Source: Streptomyces sp. NBC_00576 | Lineage (GTDB): Bacteria; Actinomycetota; Actinomycetes; Streptomycetales; Streptomycetaceae | Length of the DNA stretch: 64,000 nt | NCBI RefSeq assembly: GCF_036345175.1 | Contig: NZ_CP107780.1 | Span: forward strand, 8,990,001-9,054,000 | Direction: 5' to 3' | Shown here: positions 1-9,555 of the stretch, piece after piece | Layout: every line of letters begins with the position of its first letter | Position numbering within the stretch: position 1 is the stretch's first letter | The notes under the pieces: model-generated | What the model was told of the DNA's origin: nothing | Database searches by the model: none | Seen by the model: the letters and a program-made list of their open reading frames with translations, nothing else | Program-made: the position numbers and the translations under genes

Positions 1-573
1 ATCGAGCACAGCATCCTCGGCACCATCGAAGTCATCGGCGACGAGGTCGGCGAGGACCCCCTCGACATTCACCTCCGTGACAGCGTCCTCGACGCCACCG
101 ACGACGGCCGCGAGGCCCTCTCCGCCCCCGACTGCCGCCACGCGCACGCCGTACTGCACCTCCACCGCACCACCGTCATCGGCGAGATCCACACCCACGC
201 CGTGCGCATCGCCGAGAACTCGGTCTTCACCGGCCGGCTGCACGTGGCCCGCCGCGGCATCGGCTGCCTGCGCTACTCGTACGTCCCCACCGGGTCCCGT
301 ACACCGCGCCGGCACCGCTGCCAGCCCGACCTGGTCGGACGTGAACAGGCGGCACGCGTAAGGCCGTTGTTCACATCGCAGCGCTACGGGACGCCCTGGT
401 ACGGGCAGTTGGCCGATCGTACGGCCGAGGAGATCCGGCGCGGCGCCGACGACGGCGCCGAACTGGGCGCCTTCCACGACCTGTACCGCCCGCAGCGCGA
501 GGACGGCCTGCGCGCCCGGCTCGCGGAGTACACGCCCGCCGGAACGGACGCGGGGATCTTCTTCGTGACCTGA
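1..573 (+). CDS. Conserved hypothetical protein, beta-helix-like, 5' end outside window
   Basis: Only the last 190 residues are visible; the frame is open from base 1 to the TGA at 571-573. The start of this part consists of short alternating hydrophobic strands (SILGTIEVIG, SVLDATDD, TTVIGEIHTHAV), which is the pattern of a right-handed beta-helix. A tail with YVPTGSRTPRRHRCQPD and GAFHDLYRPQRE follows and reads as a conserved, non-repetitive C-terminus. I recall similar proteins next to DUF6519 proteins in phage-tail-like or injection-system clusters, and a DUF6519 gene does follow 82 bp downstream on the same strand. The function is unknown; a structural or surface role is inference. Confidence 0.6.
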   Translation: MEHSILGTIEVIGDEVGEDPLDIHLRDSVLDATDDGREALSAPDCRHAHAVLHLHRTTVIGEIHTHAVRIAENSVFTGRLHVARRGIGCLRYSYVPTGSRTPRRHRCQPDLVGREQAARVRPLFTSQRYGTPWYGQLADRTAEEIRRGADDGAELGAFHDLYRPQREDGLRARLAEYTPAGTDAGIFFVT

Positions 574-655
574 GCCGCAGCCTCGGCCCCGCCCTGAGGC
601 ACCCGCCAACGACCCTGCGAACCCGCACACTTGACGACCCTGGGGGACCCCCTTC

Positions 656-2227
656 ATGCACGCCGATCTCTCCCGACTCACCTTCCGCCCCGACCGCCAC
701 TACTCCGCGGTCATTGCCCAGCAGGGCCGCGTCCAGCTCGACGCCGACGCCAACGAACAGGCCGCGATACAGCTCCACCAGGCCCGTACCCTCGCCGCCG
801 ACCTGATCGGACCGCACGGCGGGCCGCGCGGCTCGGCCGGCTTCCGCGTCGAGTACGTGGGCGGCCGGCACGACATCGACACCCTGTACATCCACGGCGG
901 CCGGTACTACGTCGACGGCATCCTCCTCGACGCGAACCGCACGGCCCCCGGCACCCCCGTACCGGTGGACGACGAGGAACCCCACGACGCACACGCCCAG
1001 GAACCGGACAGCGACCAGCCACCCGCGTACTGGACCTACTGGGACCAGCCCGACGGCTTCCGCGACCCGGAGAAGCCCGGCGACCGGCTGCCCTCGCCCG
1101 CCCAGTCGCCGTTCCTCGTCTACCTGAAGGTGTGGGAGCGCTCGGTGACGGCCGCCGAGGACCCGGCGCTGCGCGAGGTCGCCCTCGGCGCGGCCCTGCC
1201 CGACACCGCGGCCCGGGTGAAGGTCGTCTGGCAGGTGCTGCCGCTGTCGCTGGCCGCGCTGGACATCGAGGAGAGCGAGCCGTCCAAGGCGGTGGTCAGC
1301 GCCGCCTTCGACCGGTGGGCGCTGAAGCAGTCCACCCCCACGGCCCGCCTCGCCGCCCGCAGCGAACGCCCCGACCACGCCGACGAGGACCCCTGCCTGG
1401 TCAAGCCCGACGCCCGCTACCGCGGCCTCGAGAACCAGCTCTACCGCGTCGAGATCCACGACGGAGGCGAGCCCAAGGACGCCACCTTCAAGTGGTCCCG
1501 CGAGAACGGCTCCGTCGTCTTCCCGGTCGACGAACTCGACGGTACGTGGGTGCAGTTGGCGTCCCTCGGTCACGACGACAAGCTCGATCTGGACGTCGGC
1601 GACCGCGTCGAGTTCACCGACACCGCGTACTCCTCCCGCCTGGAACCCCTGCCCCTCCTGCGAGTCGAGGAGCTGGACCTCCCCGGCCGCCGGGTCCGCC
1701 TCTCCGCCGAACCGGAACCAGGCGTGGGCCGCCTCCCCGGTCTGAACCCGTTCCTCCGCCGCTGGGACCACCACGAGGGCCCCAAGCGCAGGGGCCGCAC
1801 GACAGCCCTCCGTAACGGAGCCGTACCGGTGACAGAGGGGGAGTGGCTACCACTGGAGGACGGCATCGAGGTCTACTTCGCCAAGGGCGCCGCCTACACC
1901 ACCGGCGACCACTGGCTCGTCCCCGCCCGCACCGCCACCGGCAGCGTCGAATGGCCGGTCGACCAGGCCCGACGCCCCCTCCTGCAGGCGCCCGCGGGCA
2001 TCGTGCGCTCCTTCGCCCCGCTGGCCCTGGTCAAGGGCGAGGGCAGCACGGTGGACCTGCGCCGCGCCTTCGGGTGGGCGGCGAGCAGCATCCCGGCCGC
2101 CGACGAGGCGGCCCTCGCGGCGGAGGCCCAGGCGCGCCGCGAGGAACAGACGGCAGACGCCGACCCCTCCCACGGGAGGTCCCAGACCACCGCGGAAGCG
2201 GAGGCAGCAGTGGACGGAGACAAGTAA
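656..2227 (+). CDS. DUF6519 domain-containing protein
   Basis: A 523-residue protein. Its N-terminus (DLSRLTFRPDRHYSAVIAQQ, then GRVQLDADANEQ) is the hallmark of DUF6519 proteins. These are often encoded in clusters of contractile-tail or baseplate-like genes, where their biochemical role is not known. The middle carries YHGGRYY-like aromatic strands and a FKWSRENGSVVFPV segment typical of the family. The last ~50 residues are charged and probably disordered. There is no signal peptide or membrane segment. The stop codon overlaps the start of the amidase gene (TAATG), so the two are probably translationally coupled. The family assignment is firm; any role in a particle is inferred from context. 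Confidence 0.75.
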   Translation: MHADLSRLTFRPDRHYSAVIAQQGRVQLDADANEQAAIQLHQARTLAADLIGPHGGPRGSAGFRVEYVGGRHDIDTLYIHGGRYYVDGILLDANRTAPGTPVPVDDEEPHDAHAQEPDSDQPPAYWTYWDQPDGFRDPEKPGDRLPSPAQSPFLVYLKVWERSVTAAEDPALREVALGAALPDTAARVKVVWQVLPLSLAALDIEESEPSKAVVSAAFDRWALKQSTPTARLAARSERPDHADEDPCLVKPDARYRGLENQLYRVEIHDGGEPKDATFKWSRENGSVVFPVDELDGTWVQLASLGHDDKLDLDVGDRVEFTDTAYSSRLEPLPLLRVEELDLPGRRVRLSAEPEPGVGRLPGLNPFLRRWDHHEGPKRRGRTTALRNGAVPVTEGEWLPLEDGIEVYFAKGAAYTTGDHWLVPARTATGSVEWPVDQARRPLLQAPAGIVRSFAPLALVKGEGSTVDLRRAFGWAASSIPAADEAALAAEAQARREEQTADADPSHGRSQTTAEAEAAVDGDK

Positions 2228-3117
2228 TGGCGAAGCCGCTCAGTGCGTCCAAGCTGCTGGAGCTTCTGCGCGCGGAGGGCCTGACGGTCCACGAGGTCCG
2301 CAACTGGCGCACCCACAACCGCAATTCGAAGGGCCCCTGGGGTCCGGTCAACGGTGTGATGATCCACCACACCGTCACCTCCGGCACGAACAACTCCGTC
2401 GCCCTCTGCTACGACGGCCACGCCAACCTGCCCGGCCCCCTCTGCCACGGTGTCATCGACAAGCAGGGCCACATCCACCTCGTCGGCAACGGCCGCGCCA
2501 ACCATGCGGGCCTCGGCGACAACGACGTCCTGCGCGCCGTGATCAACGAGTCGAAGCTGCCCGTCGACAACGAGGCCGACACGGACGGCAACCGCCACTT
2601 CTACGGCTTCGAGTGCATCAACCTGGGCAATGGCACGGATCCCTGGCCCGAGGCGCAGAAGGAGGCCATCGAGAAGGTGTCCGCCGCGATCTGCCGCCAC
2701 CACGGCTGGAGCGAGCGCTCGGTCATAGGCCACAAGGAGTGGCAGCCGGGCAAGGTGGACCCACGCGGCTTCACGATGGACAGCATGCGGGCCCGCATCC
2801 GCGAACGCCTGGCAGGTGGCGGAGGCGGCGGCAAGGACACCGAGCCCACCCCGACACCGCCCAAGCCGTCCTACGCGGCGTTCCCCGGAGCCGGCTTCTT
2901 CCACGTCGGCCAGAAGTCCCCGCTGATCACCCGCATGGGCCGCCGCCTGGTCGCCGAGGGCTGCGGCCGCTACGAGAACGGCCCCGGCCCCGAATGGACC
3001 GAGGCCGACCGCAAGTCCTACGCCGCCTGGCAACAAAAGCTCAACTACAAGGGCAAGGACGCGGACGGAATCCCGGGCAAAACCAGCTGGGACAAACTAA
3101 AGGTCCCGAGCAGCTGA
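2227..3117 (+). CDS. N-acetylmuramoyl-L-alanine amidase with peptidoglycan-binding-type C-terminus
   Basis: A 296-residue peptidoglycan hydrolase. Residues ~35-190 form an Amidase_2/PGRP fold: MIHHTVTSG near the N-terminus gives the first zinc His, NHAG and HFYGFECINLG the core, and GHKEWQPGKVDPRGF the second His and the catalytic Lys/Asp region. A Gly-rich then Pro-rich linker (~200-220) leads to a C-terminal module (GAGFFHVGQKSP, RYENGPGPEWTE, GIPGKTSWDKLKVP) seen in many Streptomyces lytic enzymes and thought to bind cell wall. The ATG at 2227 shares its A with the preceding TAA, which supports this start. There is no signal peptide, so release by lysis or by a secretion particle fits better than Sec export; that is inference. 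Confidence 0.85.
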   Translation: MAKPLSASKLLELLRAEGLTVHEVRNWRTHNRNSKGPWGPVNGVMIHHTVTSGTNNSVALCYDGHANLPGPLCHGVIDKQGHIHLVGNGRANHAGLGDNDVLRAVINESKLPVDNEADTDGNRHFYGFECINLGNGTDPWPEAQKEAIEKVSAAICRHHGWSERSVIGHKEWQPGKVDPRGFTMDSMRARIRERLAGGGGGGKDTEPTPTPPKPSYAAFPGAGFFHVGQKSPLITRMGRRLVAEGCGRYENGPGPEWTEADRKSYAAWQQKLNYKGKDADGIPGKTSWDKLKVPSS

Positions 3118-3162
3118 TTTTTTACTGCACCCACGGGGGCGTTCTAGAGCAACGGCGAGCGG

Positions 3163-3216
3163 ACGCGCCCCTATAGGGGCGCGGGGAACTGCGCGACAAG
3201 CCACAGCGCACCCGCA
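3163..3216. repeat. Dispersed Streptomyces intergenic palindromic repeat, copy 1
   Basis: GCGCCCCTATAGGGGCGC forms a perfect hairpin and is followed by GGGGAACTGCGCGACAAGCC. Near-identical copies lie at 35907-35967 and 43516-43562. It sits between the convergent amidase and M1 peptidase genes and may also act as a bidirectional terminator. Confidence 0.7.
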
Positions 3217-3224
3217 CATACCCA

Positions 3225-4607
3225 CTACGCACTGGAAGACGGCGGATAAGAGGGCCGCGCAGGCAAACGCGGCCCTCCCATCGCCGGGGACGGCAACGAA
3301 GGCAACGCCCCCTCATAAAGCCACGCAGTGAACAACTCGTCCAACGGCTCCGCTGCGAACCGCCCCACATACGCCGTGAACGTAGCCGTACTCACCGACC
3401 CGCCCCGATGCAGCCCCGCCCACCCCCGCAACATCCGAAAGAACGCCTCGTCACCCAAAGCGCACCGCACCGCATGCACGGTCAGCCCACCCCGCTGATA
3501 CAACCGGTCGTCGAACATCAACTTGCGCCCGGGATCGGCAAGCCGCAGATCCTGCGGCCGTCCCGACAGCAACCGATGCGCGACCGCGGCGAGTTGCTGC
3601 GCGCTGCGCCCCCCGGACCGCTCCGACCACAACCACTCCGCATACTTGGCGAACCCCTCGTTCAGCCAGATGTGCCGCCAGTCCGCGATGGACACACTGT
3701 TGCCGAACCACTGGTGGGCCAGCTCGTGCGCGACGAGCCGTTCCGAACTCCGGGCACCATCCACATGGTTGGCGCCGAAGAGCGACAACCCCTGTGCCTC
3801 GACGGGCACATCGAGTTCCTCCTCGGTCACCACGACCGCGTACTCGCCGAACGGATACGGCCCGAACAGCTCCTGGAACAGCTCCATCATGGCGGGCTGG
3901 CGTGCGAAGTCCCGGGAGAACTCGGTGAGCAACTCCGCCGGAATATGACCGTGTTGGGGAACACCGCCCAGCCCCGGGTCGCCGAGCAGCACGGTCTGGT
4001 ACTTCCCGATCGAAAGTCCCACCAGATAGCTCGACGTCGGCGCGGACTGCTCGTACACCCACGTGGTGGTCGACGCCTTGGTCGTCCGGGTCAGCAGCCG
4101 CCCGCCCGCCACCACCGAGTACGCGGACGGCGTGGTGATCGAGATCTGGTAGGACGCCTTGTCGGCGGGCCGGTCGTTGCACGGGTACCAGGACGGCGCC
4201 CCGACCGGCTGGCTCGCCACCAGCGCCCCGTCCTCCAGCTCCTCCCAGCCGATCTCGCCCCAGGGGCTGCTGACCGGCTTGGGGTTGCCCGCCCAGTGCA
4301 CCTCGACGGTGAACGCGGCCCCGGCGCGCAGTGGCTTCGCGGGGCGGATGCGCAGTCGGCCGCCCCGGTGCGTGTAGTGCGCCGCCTTGCCGTCCACCCG
4401 TACCCGGCCGATCTTGAAGTCGCCCAGGTTCAGCTGGAATTCGGCCAGCGGGGACCGGCCCGCAATGGCGTTGATACGGGCCGTGCCCGCCAGCCGGTTC
4501 GGGCCGGGGCGGTAGTCCAGCGCGAGTTCGTACCGGTGCACCCGGTAACGGGCGTCACCGTTGGCCGGAAAGTACGGGTCCGAACCCACTGTCTGCTGAA
4601 CGCTCAC
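3225..4607 (-). CDS. M1 family zinc metallopeptidase (short form)
   Basis: A 460-residue aminopeptidase-type protein. Residues ~20-200 are the beta-sandwich N-terminal domain of M1 enzymes, and residues ~230-400 are the thermolysin-like catalytic domain. HELAH at 294-298 and Glu317 (WLNEGFAKY) give the zinc ligands and general base, in the usual HEXXH-x18-E spacing. The exopeptidase loop reads EAQGLSLFG rather than GAMEN. The protein is about half the length of PepN because the C-terminal domains are missing. The start is the GTG at 4607, preceded by AGGGAG; codons further upstream give atypical sequence. It has no signal peptide. The substrate is unknown. Confidence 0.85.
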   Translation of the reverse strand: MSVQQTVGSDPYFPANGDARYRVHRYELALDYRPGPNRLAGTARINAIAGRSPLAEFQLNLGDFKIGRVRVDGKAAHYTHRGGRLRIRPAKPLRAGAAFTVEVHWAGNPKPVSSPWGEIGWEELEDGALVASQPVGAPSWYPCNDRPADKASYQISITTPSAYSVVAGGRLLTRTTKASTTTWVYEQSAPTSSYLVGLSIGKYQTVLLGDPGLGGVPQHGHIPAELLTEFSRDFARQPAMMELFQELFGPYPFGEYAVVVTEEELDVPVEAQGLSLFGANHVDGARSSERLVAHELAHQWFGNSVSIADWRHIWLNEGFAKYAEWLWSERSGGRSAQQLAAVAHRLLSGRPQDLRLADPGRKLMFDDRLYQRGGLTVHAVRCALGDEAFFRMLRGWAGLHRGGSVSTATFTAYVGRFAAEPLDELFTAWLYEGALPSLPSPAMGGPRLPARPSYPPSSSA

Positions 4608-4698
4608 TGCTGAGTCTGCTCCCTGCGATGTGCTCGTACGTGGTGCCGGAGATGAACCCACCCCGCTCCGGTACCCGAACGAGCCGCGCCCACCGCTT

Positions 4699-7600
4699 TC
4701 AGGGACGCCATGACTCGATCGGGTTGCCCAGCCAGCGGGTGTCGTCGGGAACGGACTCCGCCGCCATGACCAGCGACGCGGGACCCAGAGTGGACCGGGC
4801 CCCGACCGTGGAGCCGGGCAGGACGATCCCGCCAGGACCCAGCGTCGCGCCCTCACGGAGGACCACAGTATCCGTCCGCAAGATCCGGTCGTGGAAGAGG
4901 TGTGTCTGGAGCACGCATCCCCGGTTCACGGTGGCCGCGTCCCCCAGGGTCACCAGGTCGGTCTCGGGCAGCCAGTAGCTCTCCACCCAGACCCCCTTGC
5001 CGATGTGCGCGCCGAGCCCCCGCAGCCACGCCGACATCACCGGCGTACCCGGCACGGAACCCACGAGCCACGGCACGGCGACGACCTCGACGAAGGTGTC
5101 CGCCAGCTCGTTGCGCCATACGAACCCGCTCCACAGCGGATGCTCACCGGCGCGGTGGCGCCCCACGAGCACCCACTTGGCGACGATGGACAGCAGACAG
5201 GCGAGAGCCCCGACAGCGAGCAGCACCAGCCCGCCGGCCAGCCAGAACCACCCTCCGAGCACACTGAACGCGGCGACCGTCAGCACGGCCAGCCCCGCCG
5301 AGCAGAACACCGGCACGATCCGGAACAGCTCGACCAGCGCCCGCGCCCACAGCAGATGGGCGGGCGGATCGTACGTACGGCTCTGGTCGCCGCCCGTCGC
5401 GGACCGGGGCAGCTTCATCGGCGGCAGCCCCAGGTAGGAGCTGCCCTTCTTGGCCTTCTTCGGGGTGGCCGAGAGGACCCCGACCAGCCCTCCGTCGGGC
5501 ACCGACCGGCCCGGCGCGGTCATCCCGGAGTTGCCCAGGAAGGCCCGCCGCCCGATCTCCGCCCGCCCGATCCGCAACCAGCCGCCACCGAGCTCGTACG
5601 GCGCGGTCAGCGTGTCGTCGGCCAGGAAGGCGCCCTCGCCGACGGTTGTCAGGCTCGGCAGCGCCAGCACGGTCGACACCTCGGCGCCGCGCCCGATCCG
5701 CATCCCCAACAGCCGCAGCCACACCGGCGTGATCAGTCCGGCGTACAGCGGGAACAGCGTCTCGCGGGAGCGGTCCATGAGCTGCGTGACCGTCCAGGCC
5801 TGCCACCCGATCCGGCTGTGCGTGGGATGCGTACCCTCGCGCAGCCGCAGACTCAGCAGCCGTACGGCGATCAGCAGCACCAGCGCGTATGCGAGACCGA
5901 ACGCCAGCGTGGCCGGCACCAGCGCGAGCGCGACGCCCCGCAGGGCGGTTCCGAGCCCGGCCTCCGGGTCGACGAACACGCCCACGACCAGCAGCGCGAC
6001 CGCACCCGCGACCACCGGCAGCGCACTCAGCGCGAACCCGGTGATGCCGTACATCGCCCGCCAGGCCCGCCCGCGCTGCGGACGTTCCTTGGGCCAGTTC
6101 CGCTTGGCCTTGCCGAGCTTGACGGCCGGCGCTCCGGCCCAGCGCTGCCCGGTCGGCACCGTCCCGACGACGGCCGAACCCGGCGCCACCTCGGCCCGCT
6201 TGCCGACGCGCGCCCCCGGGAAGAGCAGGCTGCGCGTCCCGACGACAGCGTCGGCCCCCACCTTGACCTGCCCGATCTCCAGTCGGTCCCCGTCCAGCCA
6301 GTGCCCCGACAGATCCACCTCGGACTCGACGGCCGCGCCACGCCCCAGCTTGAGCATGCCGGTGACCGGCGGCAGCGAGTGCAGATCGACGTCCGCGCCG
6401 ACCTTGCCGCCCAGCGCCCGCGCGTACCGCTCCAGCCACGCCCCGGTCAGCGAGGTCGCCCCGCTGAACTCGGCGAGCCGCTCGGCGGCCCACAGCCGCA
6501 GATGCACACTGCCACCGCGCGGATACCGTCCCGGCTTCACACCGCGCAGCAGCAGCCGCGCCCCACCGGCGGCGAGGGCGAGCCGCCCGGGCGGGGAGAA
6601 GAGCACAGCCGCCCCAGCGGCCACCGCCCACCACGACGTGGTCGGCGCCCACGGATAGGCCCCGAACCAGTGCAGTACGTTCCCGGCGGCGGCCAGCGCG
6701 ACCGCCCACCGGAGCCCGAGCAGCGTGAACAGGGGGATCAGCAGCAGAAGCTGAACGGCCTTGGCGCGCAGGGGAACCGGCGCGATGACCCGTCCGCCGG
6801 TGTCGTCCTGCGCGGACTCCTCCAGATGCCGGGCGAGCTTGCGCAGCACGGGCTGCTGGTAGATGTCGAGGACGGCTGCGCTCGCGTAGCGGGTCCGCAG
6901 CTTCGTGGTCAGCAGGGCGGCGGCGAGACTGCTGCCGCCGATCGCGAAGAAGTCGTCGTCCGCGCTGCCCACGGGGATGCCGAGGACCTCGCTCCACTGC
7001 TCGGCGAGCCAGGCCTCGGTGCCGTACAGCTCGGCGGCGGGACCGGTCTCGAAGCCCTCCAGCGGCCAGGGCAGGGCGTTGCGGTCGACCTTGCCGGACG
7101 TGCGCGTCGGCAGGTCGGCGACCGGCGCGAGCAGCGGCACCAGGGCGGCGGGCAGCTCGGCGCGCAGTCGCTCGACGGCGGTGACCTGGTCCCACCCCTC
7201 CTGCGTCACGACATACCCGACGAGCAGCTGGTTGCCGCTGCGGGCGGTCCGTACGGCGGCGGCGGCACCCGCGACACCGGGCAGCGCCTGGAGCGCCGAG
7301 TCGACCTCGCCCAGCTCGATACGCCGCCCGCCGAGCTTGATCTGCTCGTCGGCCCGCCCGAGGAAGATCAGCCCCTCCGGCTCGGCCTTGACGAGATCGC
7401 CGCTGCGATAGGCGCGCTCCCACCCGAGGGATTCGAGGGGCGCGTACTTCTCGGCGTCCTTCTCCGCGTCGAGATACCGCGCGAGACCGACGCCACCGAT
7501 CACCAGCTGGCCACTGCCGCCCATGGCGACGGGCTCCCCGGCCTCGTCGACGACGGCGAGCTCCCAGCCGTTGAGGGGCAGTCCGATCCGAATGGGCTCC

Positions 7601-8574
7601 TCCCCGGTCATCAGGGAGGCGCAGGCGACGACGGTGGCCTCGGTGGGCCCGTAGGTGTTCCACACCTCGCGCCCCTCCGTCACCAGCCGCTGCACCAGCT
7701 CGGGCGGACAGGCCTCCCCACCGAAGATCAACAGCCGTACGTCGTTGAGGGTCTCGGGCTCCCACAGCGCGGCCAGCGTCGGCACGGTGGAGACCACGGA
7801 GATCTCCTGCTCCACCAGCCAGGGCCCCAGATCGGCCCCGCTACGGACCTGGGAGCGCGGTACGGGCACCAGACAGGCCCCGTAGCGCCAGGCCAGCCAC
7901 ATCTCCTCGCAGGAGGCGTCGAAGGCCACGGAGAGCCCCGCCATGACCCGGTCGCCGGGCCCCACAGGATCGTCGGTGAGGAACAGCGCGGCCTCGGCGT
8001 CCACGAAGGCGGCGGCGCTGCGATGGCTGACGGCGACGCCCTTGGGCTTACCGGTGGAGCCGGAGGTGAAGATGATCCACGCGTCGTGCTCGACGCCCGG
8101 CCGCCGCGCGGGCAGCTCACTGCGGGCGCCGGGAACGGTGATCTCGTACCCGGCCCCGACGACGGCCCGTACCTCCGCCTCCCCGAACACCAGCTCGGCC
8201 CGCTCGTCCGGGTCCTCGGCGTCGACGGGAACGTAGGCGGCACCGGCGGCGAGGACGGCCAGGATCGCGACGTACAGCTCATTGGTGCCGGACGGCACCC
8301 GGACCCCGACACGGTCCCCGAGCCCGACACCAGCGGCGCTCAGCAGACGCCGTAGGGCCTCGACCTCGGTGGCCAGCGCCCGGTAGGTGAGCGCGGTGGT
8401 GCCGTCGTCGAGGGCGGGCTCGTTCGGGTACGAACGTACGGCGGCGTCGAAAACGTCGACGAGCGTGCGCGGCGAGGCGGCGGGCCCCGCGGAGAAACGT
8501 GCCGTGTCGCCGAACCGCTCGCGGATCTCTTCTTCGAGCAGACCGAGAGCACTGCTCTCGTGTATGGCTGCCAT
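4699..8574 (-). CDS. Pls/PosA-family single-module non-ribosomal peptide synthetase
   Basis: A 1291-residue membrane protein. Residues ~40-500 are an adenylation domain: A3 motif IIFTSGSTGKPKGV (167-180), Asp219 in FDASCEEMW for the substrate amino group, A5 NTYGPTEATV, A8 GRADEQIKLGG and catalytic Lys495. A carrier domain follows with GGSSLAA, and Ser549 is the phosphopantetheine site. The C-terminal half has hydrophobic membrane helices interleaved with left-handed beta-helix hexapeptide repeats. This is the layout of epsilon-poly-lysine synthetase (Pls) and PosA relatives, which join amino acids without a classical condensation or thioesterase domain. The ATG at 8574 has GAGG just upstream. 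It probably makes an isopeptide oligomer or an amino-acyl conjugate, but the monomer cannot be read with confidence. Confidence 0.85.
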   Translation of the reverse strand: MAAIHESSALGLLEEEIRERFGDTARFSAGPAASPRTLVDVFDAAVRSYPNEPALDDGTTALTYRALATEVEALRRLLSAAGVGLGDRVGVRVPSGTNELYVAILAVLAAGAAYVPVDAEDPDERAELVFGEAEVRAVVGAGYEITVPGARSELPARRPGVEHDAWIIFTSGSTGKPKGVAVSHRSAAAFVDAEAALFLTDDPVGPGDRVMAGLSVAFDASCEEMWLAWRYGACLVPVPRSQVRSGADLGPWLVEQEISVVSTVPTLAALWEPETLNDVRLLIFGGEACPPELVQRLVTEGREVWNTYGPTEATVVACASLMTGEEPIRIGLPLNGWELAVVDEAGEPVAMGGSGQLVIGGVGLARYLDAEKDAEKYAPLESLGWERAYRSGDLVKAEPEGLIFLGRADEQIKLGGRRIELGEVDSALQALPGVAGAAAAVRTARSGNQLLVGYVVTQEGWDQVTAVERLRAELPAALVPLLAPVADLPTRTSGKVDRNALPWPLEGFETGPAAELYGTEAWLAEQWSEVLGIPVGSADDDFFAIGGSSLAAALLTTKLRTRYASAAVLDIYQQPVLRKLARHLEESAQDDTGGRVIAPVPLRAKAVQLLLLIPLFTLLGLRWAVALAAAGNVLHWFGAYPWAPTTSWWAVAAGAAVLFSPPGRLALAAGGARLLLRGVKPGRYPRGGSVHLRLWAAERLAEFSGATSLTGAWLERYARALGGKVGADVDLHSLPPVTGMLKLGRGAAVESEVDLSGHWLDGDRLEIGQVKVGADAVVGTRSLLFPGARVGKRAEVAPGSAVVGTVPTGQRWAGAPAVKLGKAKRNWPKERPQRGRAWRAMYGITGFALSALPVVAGAVALLVVGVFVDPEAGLGTALRGVALALVPATLAFGLAYALVLLIAVRLLSLRLREGTHPTHSRIGWQAWTVTQLMDRSRETLFPLYAGLITPVWLRLLGMRIGRGAEVSTVLALPSLTTVGEGAFLADDTLTAPYELGGGWLRIGRAEIGRRAFLGNSGMTAPGRSVPDGGLVGVLSATPKKAKKGSSYLGLPPMKLPRSATGGDQSRTYDPPAHLLWARALVELFRIVPVFCSAGLAVLTVAAFSVLGGWFWLAGGLVLLAVGALACLLSIVAKWVLVGRHRAGEHPLWSGFVWRNELADTFVEVVAVPWLVGSVPGTPVMSAWLRGLGAHIGKGVWVESYWLPETDLVTLGDAATVNRGCVLQTHLFHDRILRTDTVVLREGATLGPGGIVLPGSTVGARSTLGPASLVMAAESVPDDTRWLGNPIESWRP

Positions 8575-8844
8575 CAGTCCTCGCGTCTCGTTCCCGGAAA
8601 CCTCCGGGTCGCTGGCGGGGCCCGCAGGTATGCCTGGGGTTGTCCGGCTCCAGCTCCGTTCCGTAACAAGCCGGAAATTTTAGTACGAGCCTAGGGTCGT
8701 GGTAGTGCTTCTGCCAGGTGAGAGCGCCGCAAGGGGGGCCCGCCGGGAGTACCGGCTGGGTGGCCGACGCCCTGACCTGGTGATCTTCATGGTCGCGCGA
8801 GCGGACGAGATATCGCCCACACCCAGCGAAAAACGGCTAACAGG

Positions 8845-9508
8845 TCAGCGAGCGGTCCATTTCTGGTTGTCCTGGCCGTTGCACGTCCACAGTTGGAGCC
8901 GGGTGCCGTTGCCCGTCTTCTGGTCCTTGACGTCGGCGCACTTGTTGGCCTGCGGATTGACCAGGTCGTCGGGCCCGGCGAGGATGAACTGCTGGGCCGG
9001 GTTGCCGCTGCGCGTGGCCAACTGGACGACCGCGCCGTCCGTGCTGGAGCCCCAGGCGACGTCCATGCACGGCCCATGGCGCGCACGATGCCGTCGGATT
9101 TGAACACCCACTTCTGCTGGGCTTTGCCGTTGCGCGACCAGATCTCCAGCGGGGCGCCGTCCTTGCCCTTGTCGCCGACGACGTCGATGCACTTGTTGGA
9201 CGCGTGGCTGAAGATGATCGCACCGGGGGCGACCGGGGTCGTCTTGGGTTCGGTGCTGCCGCCGGTGCTGTGCTGAGCGGGCGCGGGATACTCCACGCTG
9301 TCGAACTCGATCCGTATCGGATCAACGGCACGGAACCGTACCGGCGTTCGGTCTGATCCCGGTCGACGATCACGATGTCCCGGCCAGGAGTGCGTGCCGC
9401 CAGCACGGCCACCGTGGCGTTGCGTTCCCCCGAGTCGGGCCGTTTCAGGAGGAGTTGGAGCTGTCGTCCGGTGCTGAGGGGCACGTCGGTCGAGGTGTTG
9501 GTGAAACG
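8845..9508 (-). pseudogene. Remnant of a ricin-B-type lectin-domain protein with two frameshifts
   Basis: Three consecutive reading frames together spell one lectin-like protein. The upstream frame carries FTNTSTDVPLSTGRQLQLLL, switches near 9310-9330 to a frame with IRIEFDSVEYPAP and FSHASNKCIDVVGDKGKDG, and switches again near 9070-9085 to CMDVAWGSSTDGAVVQL through to the TGA at 8845. QQKW, AQQF and NQKW are the QxW signatures of the beta-trefoil. No start codon, ribosome site or signal peptide is present: the similarity begins right at the tRNA-Leu terminator, so the 5' part of the gene is missing. The ancestral gene was probably a secreted sugar-binding enzyme. Confidence 0.75.
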
Positions 9509-9535
9509 CAAAAGACCCCACAACAAGTGGGGTCT
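9508..9535 (-). terminator. Rho-independent terminator of tRNA-Leu
   Basis: On the minus strand AGACCCCAC pairs with GTGGGGTCT (9-bp perfect stem, 6-nt loop) and is followed by TTTGCGTTT. It lies 21 bp past the tRNA 3' end. Confidence 0.85.
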
Positions 9536-9555
9536 CAGCGACTGACGAGAGTAAG

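Noticed and set aside
371..1774. A 467-codon open frame on the minus strand
   Set aside because: It lies wholly opposite the DUF6519 gene and has the Val/Gly/Arg-rich composition produced by reading a high-GC gene on its complementary strand.
4891..8355. A 1154-codon open frame on the plus strand
   Set aside because: It is antisense to the peptide synthetase, is dominated by Arg, Pro, Gln and His, and has no recognisable motif or ribosome site.
8699..9103. A 134-codon plus-strand open frame upstream of the lectin remnant
   Set aside because: It runs antisense through the lectin remnant, has no motif, and its start lacks a ribosome site.
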